In this document: positions 8,666-17,867 of the stretch, one piece after another
Position numbering within the stretch: the first letter of the stretch is position 1
Layout of the letters: every line of letters begins with the position of its first letter
DNA from: Cohnella phaseoli
GTDB lineage: Bacteria; Bacillota; Bacilli; Paenibacillales; Paenibacillaceae
NCBI RefSeq assembly: GCF_003386235.1
Contig: NZ_QRDZ01000043.1
Coordinates: forward strand, 22,899 to 86,898
Reading direction: 5' to 3'
DNA length: 64,000 bases
Notes under the pieces: generated by a model
Seen by the model: the letters and a program-made list of their open reading frames with translations, nothing else
The model's database searches: none
Told to the model about the DNA's origin: nothing
Program-made: the position numbers and the translations under genes

Positions 8666-10003
8666 TTACTTGGTGTTGGAATCGATGAACTTCTGGATCG
8701 CGTCAGCTGTTTTCTCCGGACTGTTGCCCGCGAACATGCCTTGAATTTCGTTGCGGGCCTTATCCATCAGTTGCGTAATCGGGCTGTACTCCGTGACTTC
8801 GCCTTTGAAGTCGGCTGCCGTAGCGAGCGCGGCCATGTATTGAGCTGTTATGGGATCGACCGAAGCTGGATCGACTTCCATCTTCACCGGGTAGATGCCG
8901 CCGCCGGTTTCCTTCAAGTATGTCTGGTAGGCCTCGACGGAGGTCATGAATTTCAGCAGTTTGATCGTAGCGTCCAGTTTGGCGCCGGTAGTCGCTTTGG
9001 ATACGGAGTATCCGCCAGCGCCGCCGAACCAATTGTCCTTAAATTCCGGTTTGTCCTTGAAGCCCGGAACCGGGATGACGCCGATTTTGTCTTTGATCGG
9101 GGATGCAGCCATCTGGGAAAGCGCCCAGACGCCTTCGAACAGCATGGCGCTTTTGCCTTCGAAGAACATCGTTGAGGCCGTATTGCCGTCCATCGTCACG
9201 ATATTTTTGCCGAATACGCCGGCATTTTGCCAATCCTTCATCGTCTGGAGAAGCGAGACCATGTCCGTGTCGTTCCATTTCGCGGCTCCGCTCGCCAGAT
9301 CCAGCGATTTCTGGAATCCGTACTTCTTAAGCGAGAGATTAGAGATCAGATGTCCTCCGCGGAAGTTCTCTTTCTCGCCCATGGCCATCGGCACTGCATC
9401 GACCTTCTTGAATTTCTCGGCGAGCGCGGGGATATCTTCAAGCGAGGTCGGCACTTGCGCGCCAGCCTTCTCGAACAATTCTTTGTTGTAGTAAATCGCT
9501 ACGCTGTAGAATTCGTATGGAACGCCGAACGTCCCCGGGATGTCTTTATATCTCCACGTGTCAAGCAACGGCAGGAAGTCCCCGGACCACTCCTGATCCT
9601 CGTCCAAGTACGGCTGCAGATCCAAGGCAACGTTTTTTGCGTACTCTTTAAACATTTCGCCGCCGTAGTTCATCCATATTTCAGGCAAGTTTCCGGTGGC
9701 CAGACCCGTCTTGAATTTATTGTTGAAAGCGGCCTCGTCGTTCAAAGATTCATCGACTACGCTAATATTGGGGTTTTGCTCCATGAATTTCTTTAGCAAT
9801 CCCTGGAAAGCCGTAACGGTCGTACTTGTACCGGCCGTCCTCGTCATGATTCGGACCGTGACTTTCTCACCATTATTGGCTGACGGGCTTTCCGTTTGTT
9901 GGGGGCTGCTCCCCGAATTTTCGTTTGATTTGCCGCAAGCCGCCAAGAACGTCGTCATCGTCAAGATTGAAACGAGCGCGATCGACGCCATTTTTTTATT
10001 CAT
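8666..10003 (-). CDS. Extracellular solute-binding lipoprotein, CUT1 sugar type
   Basis: A 445-residue binding protein. The start at 10003 is fixed by TAAGGAGG 10 bases upstream and gives a classical signal peptide ending in the lipobox FLAAC; a longer frame upstream is out of place. A Ser/Gln/Pro-rich linker follows the Cys, then the family core: VTVRIMTRTAG, an LPEIWMNYGG segment, FEGKSAMLFEGVWALSQM, and a C-terminal helix. First gene of the importer operon and transcribed in the same direction as the YesN/YesM pair that precedes it, which probably controls it. Ligand unknown. Confidence 0.9.
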   Translation of the reverse strand: MNKKMASIALVSILTMTTFLAACGKSNENSGSSPQQTESPSANNGEKVTVRIMTRTAGTSTTVTAFQGLLKKFMEQNPNISVVDESLNDEAAFNNKFKTGLATGNLPEIWMNYGGEMFKEYAKNVALDLQPYLDEDQEWSGDFLPLLDTWRYKDIPGTFGVPYEFYSVAIYYNKELFEKAGAQVPTSLEDIPALAEKFKKVDAVPMAMGEKENFRGGHLISNLSLKKYGFQKSLDLASGAAKWNDTDMVSLLQTMKDWQNAGVFGKNIVTMDGNTASTMFFEGKSAMLFEGVWALSQMAASPIKDKIGVIPVPGFKDKPEFKDNWFGGAGGYSVSKATTGAKLDATIKLLKFMTSVEAYQTYLKETGGGIYPVKMEVDPASVDPITAQYMAALATAADFKGEVTEYSPITQLMDKARNEIQGMFAGNSPEKTADAIQKFIDSNTK

Positions 10004-10072
10004 AGCAGATAGCCTCCTTATGATGTATGCGCATCCATGTAGTGAAATTCTGTGTCGGCCGGACATAACGTT

Positions 10073-10078
10073 ATTATA
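10073..10078 (-). promoter_or_regulatory. Candidate -10 box for the binding-protein operon
   Basis: Read on the minus strand, a perfect TATAAT lies about 70 bases before the binding-protein start. The -35 region is poor, as expected for a promoter that needs an activator such as the upstream AraC-type response regulator. Confidence 0.4.
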
Positions 10079-10141
10079 AGGAGGGACCTCGCCGCTTGAA
10101 ATGCAATATCTTTACGGCATGGGGAATATTTTTAACGCCGG

Positions 10142-11737
10142 TTAGTCGCCCGCGATGAATTTGGACGGAGAAACGCTGTAATGCTTCTTAAAGCATTTAC
10201 TGAAATAATGCGTATCCTTGTACCCGACCGATTCCGCGATAAAAAACATATTTTTGCAGCCTTGCTCCATAAGCTCCTTAGCTTTGAGCATTCTGCACCT
10301 GGTCAAGTATTCGACCACAGAATAACCCAACTCGTTCTTGAAGATTCGGCTCAAATAGCTGGGATTCACAAAAACGCTTTTTGCAATATCCGTCAGATCC
10401 AATTCTGCATTGCCGAAGTTCTCGTCGATGTATTGCTTGGCTTTGCTCGCCAACTTGGTGGGCGTCGATTGCTTTAAGCTCTTGGCGCGAACGAGCGCGT
10501 TCCGGAATTGCTCCCGCAACCATCGCTTGATCGCGTCCAGCGTTTCCAGTTCGTCCACGAGTTTCATCGGATGCAACGTCTCGATGATCGCCGCATGAGC
10601 TTCGAGCTTGTTCTCCGAGGCGAAGATATTCAAGGTCGTCATCAGTTCATAGAGGACCAGATAAAGAGTTTCCACGGGTTGCCGTCCGGCGATCAAGGAG
10701 TCCGACAAGCGATCCAAGCTCGTTTCTATCGCCTCGGCATCCCCTAATCTCAGCAGAATGATCATATCTTCCCGGATGTAGGACAAATCTTCCGATCTTC
10801 TGCCCGGCAACTGATCCCAGCGTATGATCCGATTGTTTCCGCAGACGGTTTTGTGCCGACAGGCTCTCACCGCTTCCCGATAAGAGGCAGCTGCGTCCGC
10901 AATCCCATGCACGCTAGGGCCGATTCCGGCGGTTACCGTAAATTTGAGGTAATCATGGACCGCCCGAATCGCCTTCGAGCAGGTTTGCAGCAGCAAACCT
11001 AGCCCCGCGTCGGCAGAAGTTCCGCTCGGAATAGAAGCGATCAGAACGATACGGCCGTCCGCGTCGTAAGTCGATTCGAAATGCTTAAAACCGCTCGACT
11101 GCATGACTTCGCCGCAAATGTTCGCTACGGCGAATTTCTGCCACAGGGGAGGAGGCTCCGCGCCGGTTTTATCGATGCTGACGACCGTGACGAAGAGAGA
11201 ACCATCTATCAGATTCGGACAATAGAGTCGATATTTAGGCTTGTCTCGCACGACGTCCGCCGTACCGTCCAGGCAGGTTTGAAGAAATTCACGTTTCAGA
11301 ATGCCGTCGCTTTCCGCCAGGTTAAGCTGCAAATCCGCATTCAAACGTTGCTTATGGGTTTCCGACTCAATGCGGTCGCGAAGCTGGACAAGAACGCGGA
11401 CGAGCTCTTCCATATTAATCGGTTTCAACAAGTAATCGGATACGCCTGCTTGAATGGCGGTTCGCGCGTATTCAAAGCTGCTGTAACCCGTCAAAATGAC
11501 GATCTTTAGCTCCGGATGGCTGGTCTGGGCCGCTTGGGCAAAGGCCAATCCGTCCACGATCGGCATGTTGATATCTACGATCGCCAGTCTTGCCGAAATA
11601 TGCTCCAGCATCATTAACGCGTCTTCGCCGTTGTCCGCTTCTCCCGCGATTTCATAGCCGAGCGAAGCCCAATCAACGCAAATCTTCAATCGTTCCCTAA
11701 CTAAATACTCGTCGTCGATTATAAGCACCTTGATCAT
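10142..11737 (-). CDS. YesN-type response regulator with AraC DNA-binding domain
   Basis: A 531-residue cytoplasmic regulator. Residues 1-125 form a receiver domain with IIDDE (6-10), phospho-acceptor Asp55 (AIVDINMPI) and Lys in YLLKPINMEEL. A long middle region (about 140-420) resembles the signalling insert of this family and has no motif I can name. The C terminus (about 430-531) has two helix-turn-helix motifs of AraC type, with DIAKSVFVNPSYLSRIFK and the signature YKDTHYFSKCFKKHYSVSPS. It overlaps the YesM-type kinase by 4 bases and lies immediately upstream of the sugar importer, its likely target. Confidence 0.92.
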   Translation of the reverse strand: MIKVLIIDDEYLVRERLKICVDWASLGYEIAGEADNGEDALMMLEHISARLAIVDINMPIVDGLAFAQAAQTSHPELKIVILTGYSSFEYARTAIQAGVSDYLLKPINMEELVRVLVQLRDRIESETHKQRLNADLQLNLAESDGILKREFLQTCLDGTADVVRDKPKYRLYCPNLIDGSLFVTVVSIDKTGAEPPPLWQKFAVANICGEVMQSSGFKHFESTYDADGRIVLIASIPSGTSADAGLGLLLQTCSKAIRAVHDYLKFTVTAGIGPSVHGIADAAASYREAVRACRHKTVCGNNRIIRWDQLPGRRSEDLSYIREDMIILLRLGDAEAIETSLDRLSDSLIAGRQPVETLYLVLYELMTTLNIFASENKLEAHAAIIETLHPMKLVDELETLDAIKRWLREQFRNALVRAKSLKQSTPTKLASKAKQYIDENFGNAELDLTDIAKSVFVNPSYLSRIFKNELGYSVVEYLTRCRMLKAKELMEQGCKNMFFIAESVGYKDTHYFSKCFKKHYSVSPSKFIAGD

Positions 11738-13536
11738 TCCGCGGCTCCTCCCGTCTCTAACGCGGGCAGCGTAATTCTGACCGTCGTGCCCTCCCCGAAT
11801 ACGCTTTCCAGCTCCAGCCCGTATTCCGGCCCGAAATAAAGCTTGATCCGCTCGTTCGTAACGTTTAATCCGAAACCATTCTGACTCGGTTGAATTTCCT
11901 TCGCCTTGAAAATTTGATCCAACCGCTCCTTCGGGATTCCGATGCCGTTATCGCTGACGCATAGCATCAAACTTGCGCCATGGATTCTTCCATGGATGTC
12001 GATGCGGCCTTTACCGCGTTTGTTCTTCAGACCATGGTAAATGGAATTTTCCACGATGGGCTGAAGCAGCAGTTTGATGGTTTTATAACGATACATGTTC
12101 GGTTCGAAATCCAGGGTATAAGAGATCTGATCTCTGTAACGGATCTTTAAAATCTCCAAATACGTTTGCGTAATTACGATCTCGTCTTCCAGCGTAATAA
12201 TCGCGCTGCCTTTGCTGAGCACCCCGCGGTAGAACTGGGCCAGCTGATTGACGATTTTGACGATGTCGGAGTTTCTCTTCAAATCGGCAAGGCCACAAAT
12301 ACTTTCGAGAGTGTTGTACAAAAAGTGCGGATTAATCTGCGATTGCATAACGGCAAGCTCGTACTCCTTTTTCTTCCTTTGTTCCTCGATGATGTTTTCC
12401 ATTAACAGCTTGGTCTTGCCGACCATCTTGTTGAATTCTTTGGCCAATGCGCCGATTTCGTCTCTGGATTTGACGTTCAGCCATACGTCGAGATTCCCGT
12501 CCTGAACGTTCTGGACGGTTTTCTTGATTTCGTTCAGCGGACTCGTGATCGATTTGGCGATCAGAAGGGTAAGCACGACGGCCGCCAAGACAAATAAAGC
12601 TCCTATCGCAAAAAACTTGTCGGTAAGAACCCGATTGTCTTTCGTAATCTCATAGATCGGTACGATTCCAATAATCACCCAATCGAATCGCGGATAACTT
12701 TTCGCTACAACCAAGACGTCCTTCCCGTCTAAATGAAAGACTTTTCCGCCTTCGTTGCCGATCGCCCAAGAGGCGTATTCGTCGTTGCCGATCGCCGTGT
12801 ACAGCTTCTCTTTGCGGGTATCGGAAGCGACGATCCCGTCCTTGTTCACGATAAAGATATGCCCGCTTGCCCCGATATCGATATTGGAGTATTGGTTGGC
12901 GATGTAGTTTTCGTCTATGGACAACTGGATTAAGCCCAGGGTCTGTCCCGTTTTCGCGGAATTGAATTTCTGGAACAAGGAGATGACGTTGCGACTGTCG
13001 TTGCCCTTCAAATAATTGCTTGGTTTCGTGTTCTCCCATGCGACTCCGTATAGGGAATTTCCGAAGGCTTTGAAATGAACATCGCTTACGTTCCGGATGT
13101 TGCCGAGATTCCCGGAGTTGTAAATATTCCGATGGAGATCGTAGACGATCAGGGCATCGACGAACGTTTTTGAATCGACGATATTTCGCAACGACTCTTG
13201 GATGGCGAAGTTTTTATTGTAATTGTCCAACTGATCCTTCGTTTGGGGTTCGCTTATGACTTCCTGAATCGTATTGTTCGTAATCGCGATCTTGGAGTAA
13301 TTTTCCGCGTTGTCGAAGATGATCTCTAACTTCTCCGATACGAGCTTGAGATTCTGAGCCGTATTCTCAATGGCTTTATCGATCAAGATGCCCGAGGAGA
13401 TCCGGAAGGCGAATACCGCTAACAGAATGATCAGCATCGATAAGGCGACCATGAAAGATAGCGTAATTTTTTTGTTGATGGACAGCGAGTAGTAGTATTC
13501 TTCCAGCTTTGTCCTGAACCTCGGATATCCGCTCAT
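11734..13536 (-). CDS. YesM-type sensor histidine kinase
   Basis: A 600-residue membrane kinase that should phosphorylate the YesN-type regulator. It has TM1 (about 25-47), a dCache-like extracellular sensor (about 50-300), TM2 (about 305-325), a HAMP linker (SPLNEIKKTVQNVQDG), the His_kinase domain of this family with the phospho-acceptor in INPHFLYNTLESICGL (His near 402), and an ATPase domain with VENSIYHGLKNK and the closing FGEGTTVRITLP. A kinase with this sensor in front of a sugar importer suggests detection of an extracellular carbohydrate or of the loaded binding protein; the ligand is unknown. Confidence 0.92.
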   Translation of the reverse strand: MSGYPRFRTKLEEYYYSLSINKKITLSFMVALSMLIILLAVFAFRISSGILIDKAIENTAQNLKLVSEKLEIIFDNAENYSKIAITNNTIQEVISEPQTKDQLDNYNKNFAIQESLRNIVDSKTFVDALIVYDLHRNIYNSGNLGNIRNVSDVHFKAFGNSLYGVAWENTKPSNYLKGNDSRNVISLFQKFNSAKTGQTLGLIQLSIDENYIANQYSNIDIGASGHIFIVNKDGIVASDTRKEKLYTAIGNDEYASWAIGNEGGKVFHLDGKDVLVVAKSYPRFDWVIIGIVPIYEITKDNRVLTDKFFAIGALFVLAAVVLTLLIAKSITSPLNEIKKTVQNVQDGNLDVWLNVKSRDEIGALAKEFNKMVGKTKLLMENIIEEQRKKKEYELAVMQSQINPHFLYNTLESICGLADLKRNSDIVKIVNQLAQFYRGVLSKGSAIITLEDEIVITQTYLEILKIRYRDQISYTLDFEPNMYRYKTIKLLLQPIVENSIYHGLKNKRGKGRIDIHGRIHGASLMLCVSDNGIGIPKERLDQIFKAKEIQPSQNGFGLNVTNERIKLYFGPEYGLELESVFGEGTTVRITLPALETGGAAE

Positions 13537-13733
13537 TTATCAACCAGACTGGAAGACAGCGTGTGGCTCATCCTGGACATTTTCCTTCCCATCCGAATTT
13601 ATAATTGACACAAGTATAGCATAAGCGCCTAGTAAACCAGCTTTAATTCATATTTGAATATAGAATTCATATATGTGAATTGATTGGACGATATCCACAG
13701 AAAGCGGGAAGAGAGCCAGGCAGGCGAAAAAAT

Positions 13734-13766
13734 AGCGGCGCAGGATTAGCCTGCCCGCTTTTTTCG
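13734..13766. terminator. Intrinsic terminator, usable in both directions
   Basis: GCGGCGCAGG and CCTGCCCGC pair around ATTAG. A T-run (TTTTTT) follows on the plus strand, and on the minus strand, the direction of the dioxygenase gene ending at 13789, the stem is followed by TATTTTTT. Confidence 0.65.
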
Positions 13767-13788
13767 ATTGCGGCTTTTAAATGTCGCG

Positions 13789-14661
13789 TCACTCGGGGGA
13801 GCGCTCGGCTTTCTCCTGCAGCCAATCTTCCAACGTCGCGACCTTCTCGGGATAAAGGTAGCTTCGGGCCAGAAATCCGGCGCCATGATTGACCATCGGG
13901 TCCTGATCGGTCGGTTGGTATCTTAGATCGACGCTCCAACGGATGCCTGCCGATTGATTAGGCGTCGACATATGAAGCAATCGATCGTTAAACAGGATGG
14001 CTGTCCCCGCTTTGACCGGAAGCGCGATCGTCGGTTTATTGCCGAGCTGGTCTTCCCGCAGAGCCGTGTACCCCGTCCCCGTACTTGACTCTTCATGCCA
14101 CTGTAAAAGCTTTTTTTTGTGCGTGCTTGGCTTCAAATGCAGGCACCCGTTCTCGAGCGTAGCATCCACGAAGGAAATCCATACGGTGATGACCGGATTC
14201 GAATTGGCGTCCGGCCAGTAAGATTTGTCCTGATGCCAAGGTACGGCTCCTGCGGCCACTCCAGGCACTTTCGGCCGAACGTTGTATACCGGATTGCTGA
14301 AGATTTCTCCGCCGATCAGCGATTCCACCGCATCCAGAATCTTGGAATTGCTCATCAGGCGGAAATAGCCCGGTATCCGGTCGCGCCAGCTGCGGCCGTA
14401 TTTCAGAAAATCCTTATCCGTCATTCCCTTGAACAATTCCGCAAGGCGATATTCGAACGGCCGATCCTCTAATTTATCCGTAATCATTCCATCCGCATAC
14501 AATTCGTCGGCGATCATCGATACTTTCTCCATCATCGCCTGTCTCGGCGCCAGCATATCCTCTTCGGACAACAAATTCTCGAGAACAAGGAAGCCGTTCG
14601 TTTCGTAATGATCAAGCTGTTCTTTGGAGAGATTTCCTCCAGAATGTTGCGCTAACTCCAT
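13789..14661 (-). CDS. Phytanoyl-CoA dioxygenase (PhyH) family protein
   Basis: A 290-residue soluble protein of the Fe(II)/2-oxoglutarate oxygenase superfamily. The iron ligands are visible: WHQDKSYWPD gives His-x-Asp, and the distal His is in DRLLHMSTPNQ, about 80 residues later; an Arg in IRWSVDLRYQP is placed to bind 2-oxoglutarate. The N terminus (HYETNGFLVLENLLSEEDM) is typical. Members in soil bacteria hydroxylate small molecules, sugars or secondary metabolites; the substrate here is unknown. It is divergent from an AraC-type regulator 136 bases away, which is likely to control it. Confidence 0.88.
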   Translation of the reverse strand: MELAQHSGGNLSKEQLDHYETNGFLVLENLLSEEDMLAPRQAMMEKVSMIADELYADGMITDKLEDRPFEYRLAELFKGMTDKDFLKYGRSWRDRIPGYFRLMSNSKILDAVESLIGGEIFSNPVYNVRPKVPGVAAGAVPWHQDKSYWPDANSNPVITVWISFVDATLENGCLHLKPSTHKKKLLQWHEESSTGTGYTALREDQLGNKPTIALPVKAGTAILFNDRLLHMSTPNQSAGIRWSVDLRYQPTDQDPMVNHGAGFLARSYLYPEKVATLEDWLQEKAERSPE

Positions 14662-14797
14662 CGCGATAACCTCCAGAAGTTTATATTATGACTGGGTTTA
14701 TAGTATCATTTGGAGTAAGCCTGCGTATTTGAACGGTATTCCTTTAATTTGTACAAAATTCCGCTAACTATCGAAATGAGAAAGGAGGGCCTGTCCC

Positions 14798-15670
14798 ATG
14801 AAGCCGTTAGCTGAGATCGCCCCGTTCGTTCGTACTGCGCTTCCCTGGACGTATATCGGTGAAGTCGCGGAAGGAACGCGCGTCGGCTATACATATGCGT
14901 TCCATCTGTTCACGGAAGGCAGCGGGCATGTCCTCGTCAACGATCAGGTTTGTCCCGTCGAGAAGGGAATCCTGATCTTCATTCGCCCGGGCCAGGTGCA
15001 TTCTTTCCATCGGAAGCCCGGTCTCGGGCTGGAATCTTTTAATGCTTACTGCGATCTATGGGGGAATCCGACCGTATTGAACCCTCGCTTCGCTTTTCAT
15101 CCCGAGCCGACGGATTTTTCGCTGATGACTCGAGTCGAGGCATGCCCGGAATTGGACGAATTGCCCGTCAGGAGTTCACTTAGCCCTTATCCTTCTCTCG
15201 TGGAGCTGTTCATGCAGGTCTCCAAGGCTTTCGACTCCGCGCATTACGCCCAATTCATAGCGAACAGCTTGATGCACGCCTTCATTTTGCGCTGGTACAA
15301 CAGCTTCGCTAGCCGCAATCCGACCGATTATCGCATCTTGAAAATCACGGAGGAAATGGAGCGCTATCCGGAACTTCAGTTAAGCTACGAGGAATGGTGC
15401 GAGAAGTGCCAATTGGAGAAATCGCATTTTTACAAGCTGTTCAAGCAGGAGACTGGAACGACTCCCAAAGCTTTTTTGCTGAAAATGAAAATGAAAAAGG
15501 CCGCTATTCTGCTGCAGGAGAGCAGGCAGTCGATTACTTCCGTAGCCGATCGACTCGGTTACGAATCGATCCACTACTTCTCCAAGCAATTTGCGGCCTA
15601 TTACGGGATAAGTCCTACCGAGTTCCGATCCGAGGTTAACAGGGTCGATCGATCCGGCCTGTTTCGCTGA
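14798..15670 (+). CDS. AraC-family transcription regulator with cupin-like sensor
   Basis: A 290-residue regulator. The N-terminal part (about 15-120) is a cupin-like ligand-binding domain (EGSGHVLVNDQVCPVEKG, IRPGQVHSFHR), and the C-terminal third has two helix-turn-helix motifs ending in YESIHYFSKQFAAYYGIS PTEFR. AAAGGAGG precedes the ATG. The divergent arrangement with the PhyH-family gene is the usual arrangement of an AraC regulator and its target, so a small-molecule-induced oxygenase is plausible. Confidence 0.9.
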   Translation: MKPLAEIAPFVRTALPWTYIGEVAEGTRVGYTYAFHLFTEGSGHVLVNDQVCPVEKGILIFIRPGQVHSFHRKPGLGLESFNAYCDLWGNPTVLNPRFAFHPEPTDFSLMTRVEACPELDELPVRSSLSPYPSLVELFMQVSKAFDSAHYAQFIANSLMHAFILRWYNSFASRNPTDYRILKITEEMERYPELQLSYEEWCEKCQLEKSHFYKLFKQETGTTPKAFLLKMKMKKAAILLQESRQSITSVADRLGYESIHYFSKQFAAYYGISPTEFRSEVNRVDRSGLFR

Positions 15671-15764
15671 TAATTATAAAATTCCGCCAGGAGACGGCGG
15701 CGAAAATTAACGGTAGCCGCAGAAGTTGGAATGTGTTAGAATCCTTTAAACAGGAGATGATCAG

Positions 15765-16472
15765 ATGAATTCGAGGCCGAAGGTTTCTTTCCGAACCTTA
15801 AACCGCACGAAGCTCGTGGATGACGTTGTCGCGCAGCTTCAGAAGAAAATTTCCGGCGGAGAGCTGAAGGAAGGGGATAAAATCCCGACCGAGCCGGAGC
15901 TGATGGAGCAATTCGGAGTGGGCCGATCCACGATTCGCGAAGCAGTGCGCGTGCTCGTGCACGCCGGGCTGCTGGAGAAGAAGCAAGGCTTCGGCACTTA
16001 TCTGAAGCGTACCGCCGTTATTCAAGAGCCGCTGGATAGCAGGCTGCGCAGAGCGGAGATCATGGAAGTGTACGAGGTTCGGAAGATGATGGAGTTGGAG
16101 ATTGCCAGGCTTGCCGCGGAGCGCCGGGACGAGGACGATCTCGCCGCGATCAAGGAGTACCTGGACACGCGAAATCTGGCTTTGGCCAACGACGACATCA
16201 AGACGTACATCGAGGCGGATATCCAGTTTCATATCGCGGTAGCCATCGCCAGCAAAAATGCGGTAGTCATCGATCTGTACAAAACGTTTTCTGTATTCAT
16301 ACGCGAGACGCTGGCCACCATCTTCGCCAACCCCGAAGGGCACAATCCGCAGACGGAGGCGCACATCCAGCTGTATGAAAGCATTCGCGACGGCAATGCG
16401 GAGGCGGCCGTAGCAAGCGCGTCCCGCTACTTGAAGGGAACGCTGCATGAATTGTTTGGCGAGACGAATTAA
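15765..16472 (+). CDS. FadR-subfamily GntR transcription regulator
   Basis: A 235-residue regulator. Residues 10-85 form the GntR winged helix (LKEGDKIPTEPELMEQFGVG, RSTIREAVRVLVHAGLLE), and the rest is an all-helical FCD domain with candidate metal or ligand residues in DIQFHIAVAIASKN and EAHIQLYESI. Members sense organic acids, sugar acids or amino acids. GGAGATGATCAG precedes the ATG. Followed 76 bases later by an MFS transporter, probably co-regulated; a perfect inverted repeat lies between them. Confidence 0.9.
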   Translation: MNSRPKVSFRTLNRTKLVDDVVAQLQKKISGGELKEGDKIPTEPELMEQFGVGRSTIREAVRVLVHAGLLEKKQGFGTYLKRTAVIQEPLDSRLRRAEIMEVYEVRKMMELEIARLAAERRDEDDLAAIKEYLDTRNLALANDDIKTYIEADIQFHIAVAIASKNAVVIDLYKTFSVFIRETLATIFANPEGHNPQTEAHIQLYESIRDGNAEAAVASASRYLKGTLHELFGETN

Positions 16473-16490
16473 CCCGTCTCGAGGTTTGCC

Positions 16491-16519
16491 ATTAAACATC
16501 AGATGATAAGATGTTTAAT
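16491..16519. promoter_or_regulatory. Perfect 10-bp inverted repeat between regulator and transporter genes
   Basis: ATTAAACATC (16491-16500) is repeated inverted as GATGTTTAAT (16510-16519) with a 9-base spacer, 30 bases before the MFS transporter ATG. It could be an operator for the GntR regulator just encoded or a weak terminator; only CTATTTTA follows it, not a solid U-tract. Confidence 0.4.
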
Positions 16520-16548
16520 CTATTTTACCACGTAAGGATGATGCACAC

Positions 16549-17808
16549 ATGAGCTCCACAACAGCAAGTATCGGGCAGCAGGCCCGGCATATGACCGTCT
16601 TTTCCGTTTTGTTCATGATCAGCTCCGTGCACTTATTGAATGATGCGATTCAGTCCGTCGTCCCTGCCATGTTTCCGATTTTACACGAGTCGCTTAACCT
16701 GTCGTTCTCGCAGATCGGCTTGATCGGTTTTGCGCTGAACGTGACCGCTTCGATTTTGCAGCCGCTGATCGGCCTGTATACCGATACGAAACCGAAGCCG
16801 TATTTGCTGCCTATCGGCATTTTGTTCACACTCGCGGGGGTGGTCGGGCTTGCGTTCGCGCCGTCCTTCCTCTATATTATGCTTGCCGTTATTCTGATCG
16901 GGATCGGCTCGTCGGTGCTCCATCCGGAGTCGTCGCGGGTTGCTTACTTGGCTGCGGGCCCTCGGCGCGGGCTGGCGCAGTCGATTTTTCAGGTCGGCGG
17001 CAATATGGGCCAGGCGCTGGCGCCGGTCATGACCGCATTGATTTTCGTTCCGCTGGGGCAAAAAGGAGTCGCTTGGTTCGCGATCGCCGCCATCGTCGCT
17101 TTGATCATTCAGACGAAGGTCGCTCATTGGTATAAAGCCAATCTCATTGCTAGTCCGAAGCCAGCCAAGAAGGAGGCGGTTTCCGGTCCTGTCGGAGCAA
17201 GGGGGGCGATCGTCGGCGTCTCGTTGGTTATTCTGCTGATGCTGCTGTTCTCCAAATTCGTATATCTCTCTAGCATGACGGGATTCTACTCGTTCTACGC
17301 GATCGATCGTTTCGGCATTTCGGTCGACCAGGCACAGTTGATTTTGTTCGCTCTGCTGTTTGCCGGCATGGCGGGAACGTTTTTTGGCGGACCGCTGGCG
17401 GATCGGTTGGGACGGCGCAACATGATCTGGTTCTCGATATTGGGCACGGCTCCGTTTTCTCTGTTGCTTCCCTTTGTTCATAGCGTGTTCTGGGCGGTCG
17501 TATTGTGTATCTTTATCGGATTTATTTTAATGTCGGGCTTCTCGGTTATCGTCGTCTATGCGCAGGAGCTGCTGCCGAATAAAGTCGGCACGGTCTCCGG
17601 ACTTGTGTTCGGAGTGTCGTTCGGACTTGGCGGAGTCGGCTCGGCCGTGCTCGGAAAAGTGGCGGACGTGTCCGGCATCGATCTGGTCATTCAAGTGTGC
17701 GCTTATTTGCCGCTGCTCGGGTTACTAGCCGCCTTCCTGCCGACGGATCGCAAGCTGCATGCGCTGTCTGCCGGAGCCGGGTCGTCGCCGGTAATTGCCA
17801 AAGCATAA
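16549..17808 (+). CDS. MFS transporter, fosmidomycin-resistance (Fsr)-like
   Basis: A 419-residue integral membrane protein with about 12 hydrophobic segments. The N-terminal pattern HLLNDAIQSVVPAMFPIL, a QPLIGLYTDTKPKPYLLP loop and the SSVLHPESSRVAYLAAGPRR segment are characteristic of the Fsr family of drug and metabolite exporters; a second-half loop ADRLGRRN is standard for MFS. Drug export is known for the family founder, but chromosomal homologues often have unknown substrates. Located in a likely unit with the GntR regulator upstream. Confidence 0.87.
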   Translation: MSSTTASIGQQARHMTVFSVLFMISSVHLLNDAIQSVVPAMFPILHESLNLSFSQIGLIGFALNVTASILQPLIGLYTDTKPKPYLLPIGILFTLAGVVGLAFAPSFLYIMLAVILIGIGSSVLHPESSRVAYLAAGPRRGLAQSIFQVGGNMGQALAPVMTALIFVPLGQKGVAWFAIAAIVALIIQTKVAHWYKANLIASPKPAKKEAVSGPVGARGAIVGVSLVILLMLLFSKFVYLSSMTGFYSFYAIDRFGISVDQAQLILFALLFAGMAGTFFGGPLADRLGRRNMIWFSILGTAPFSLLLPFVHSVFWAVVLCIFIGFILMSGFSVIVVYAQELLPNKVGTVSGLVFGVSFGLGGVGSAVLGKVADVSGIDLVIQVCAYLPLLGLLAAFLPTDRKLHALSAGAGSSPVIAKA

Positions 17809-17867
17809 AGCATCAGGTTTGTGCCAGCCGCTGCCGAGAGCGGAGCTAGAGAAGGGGTGAACGAACA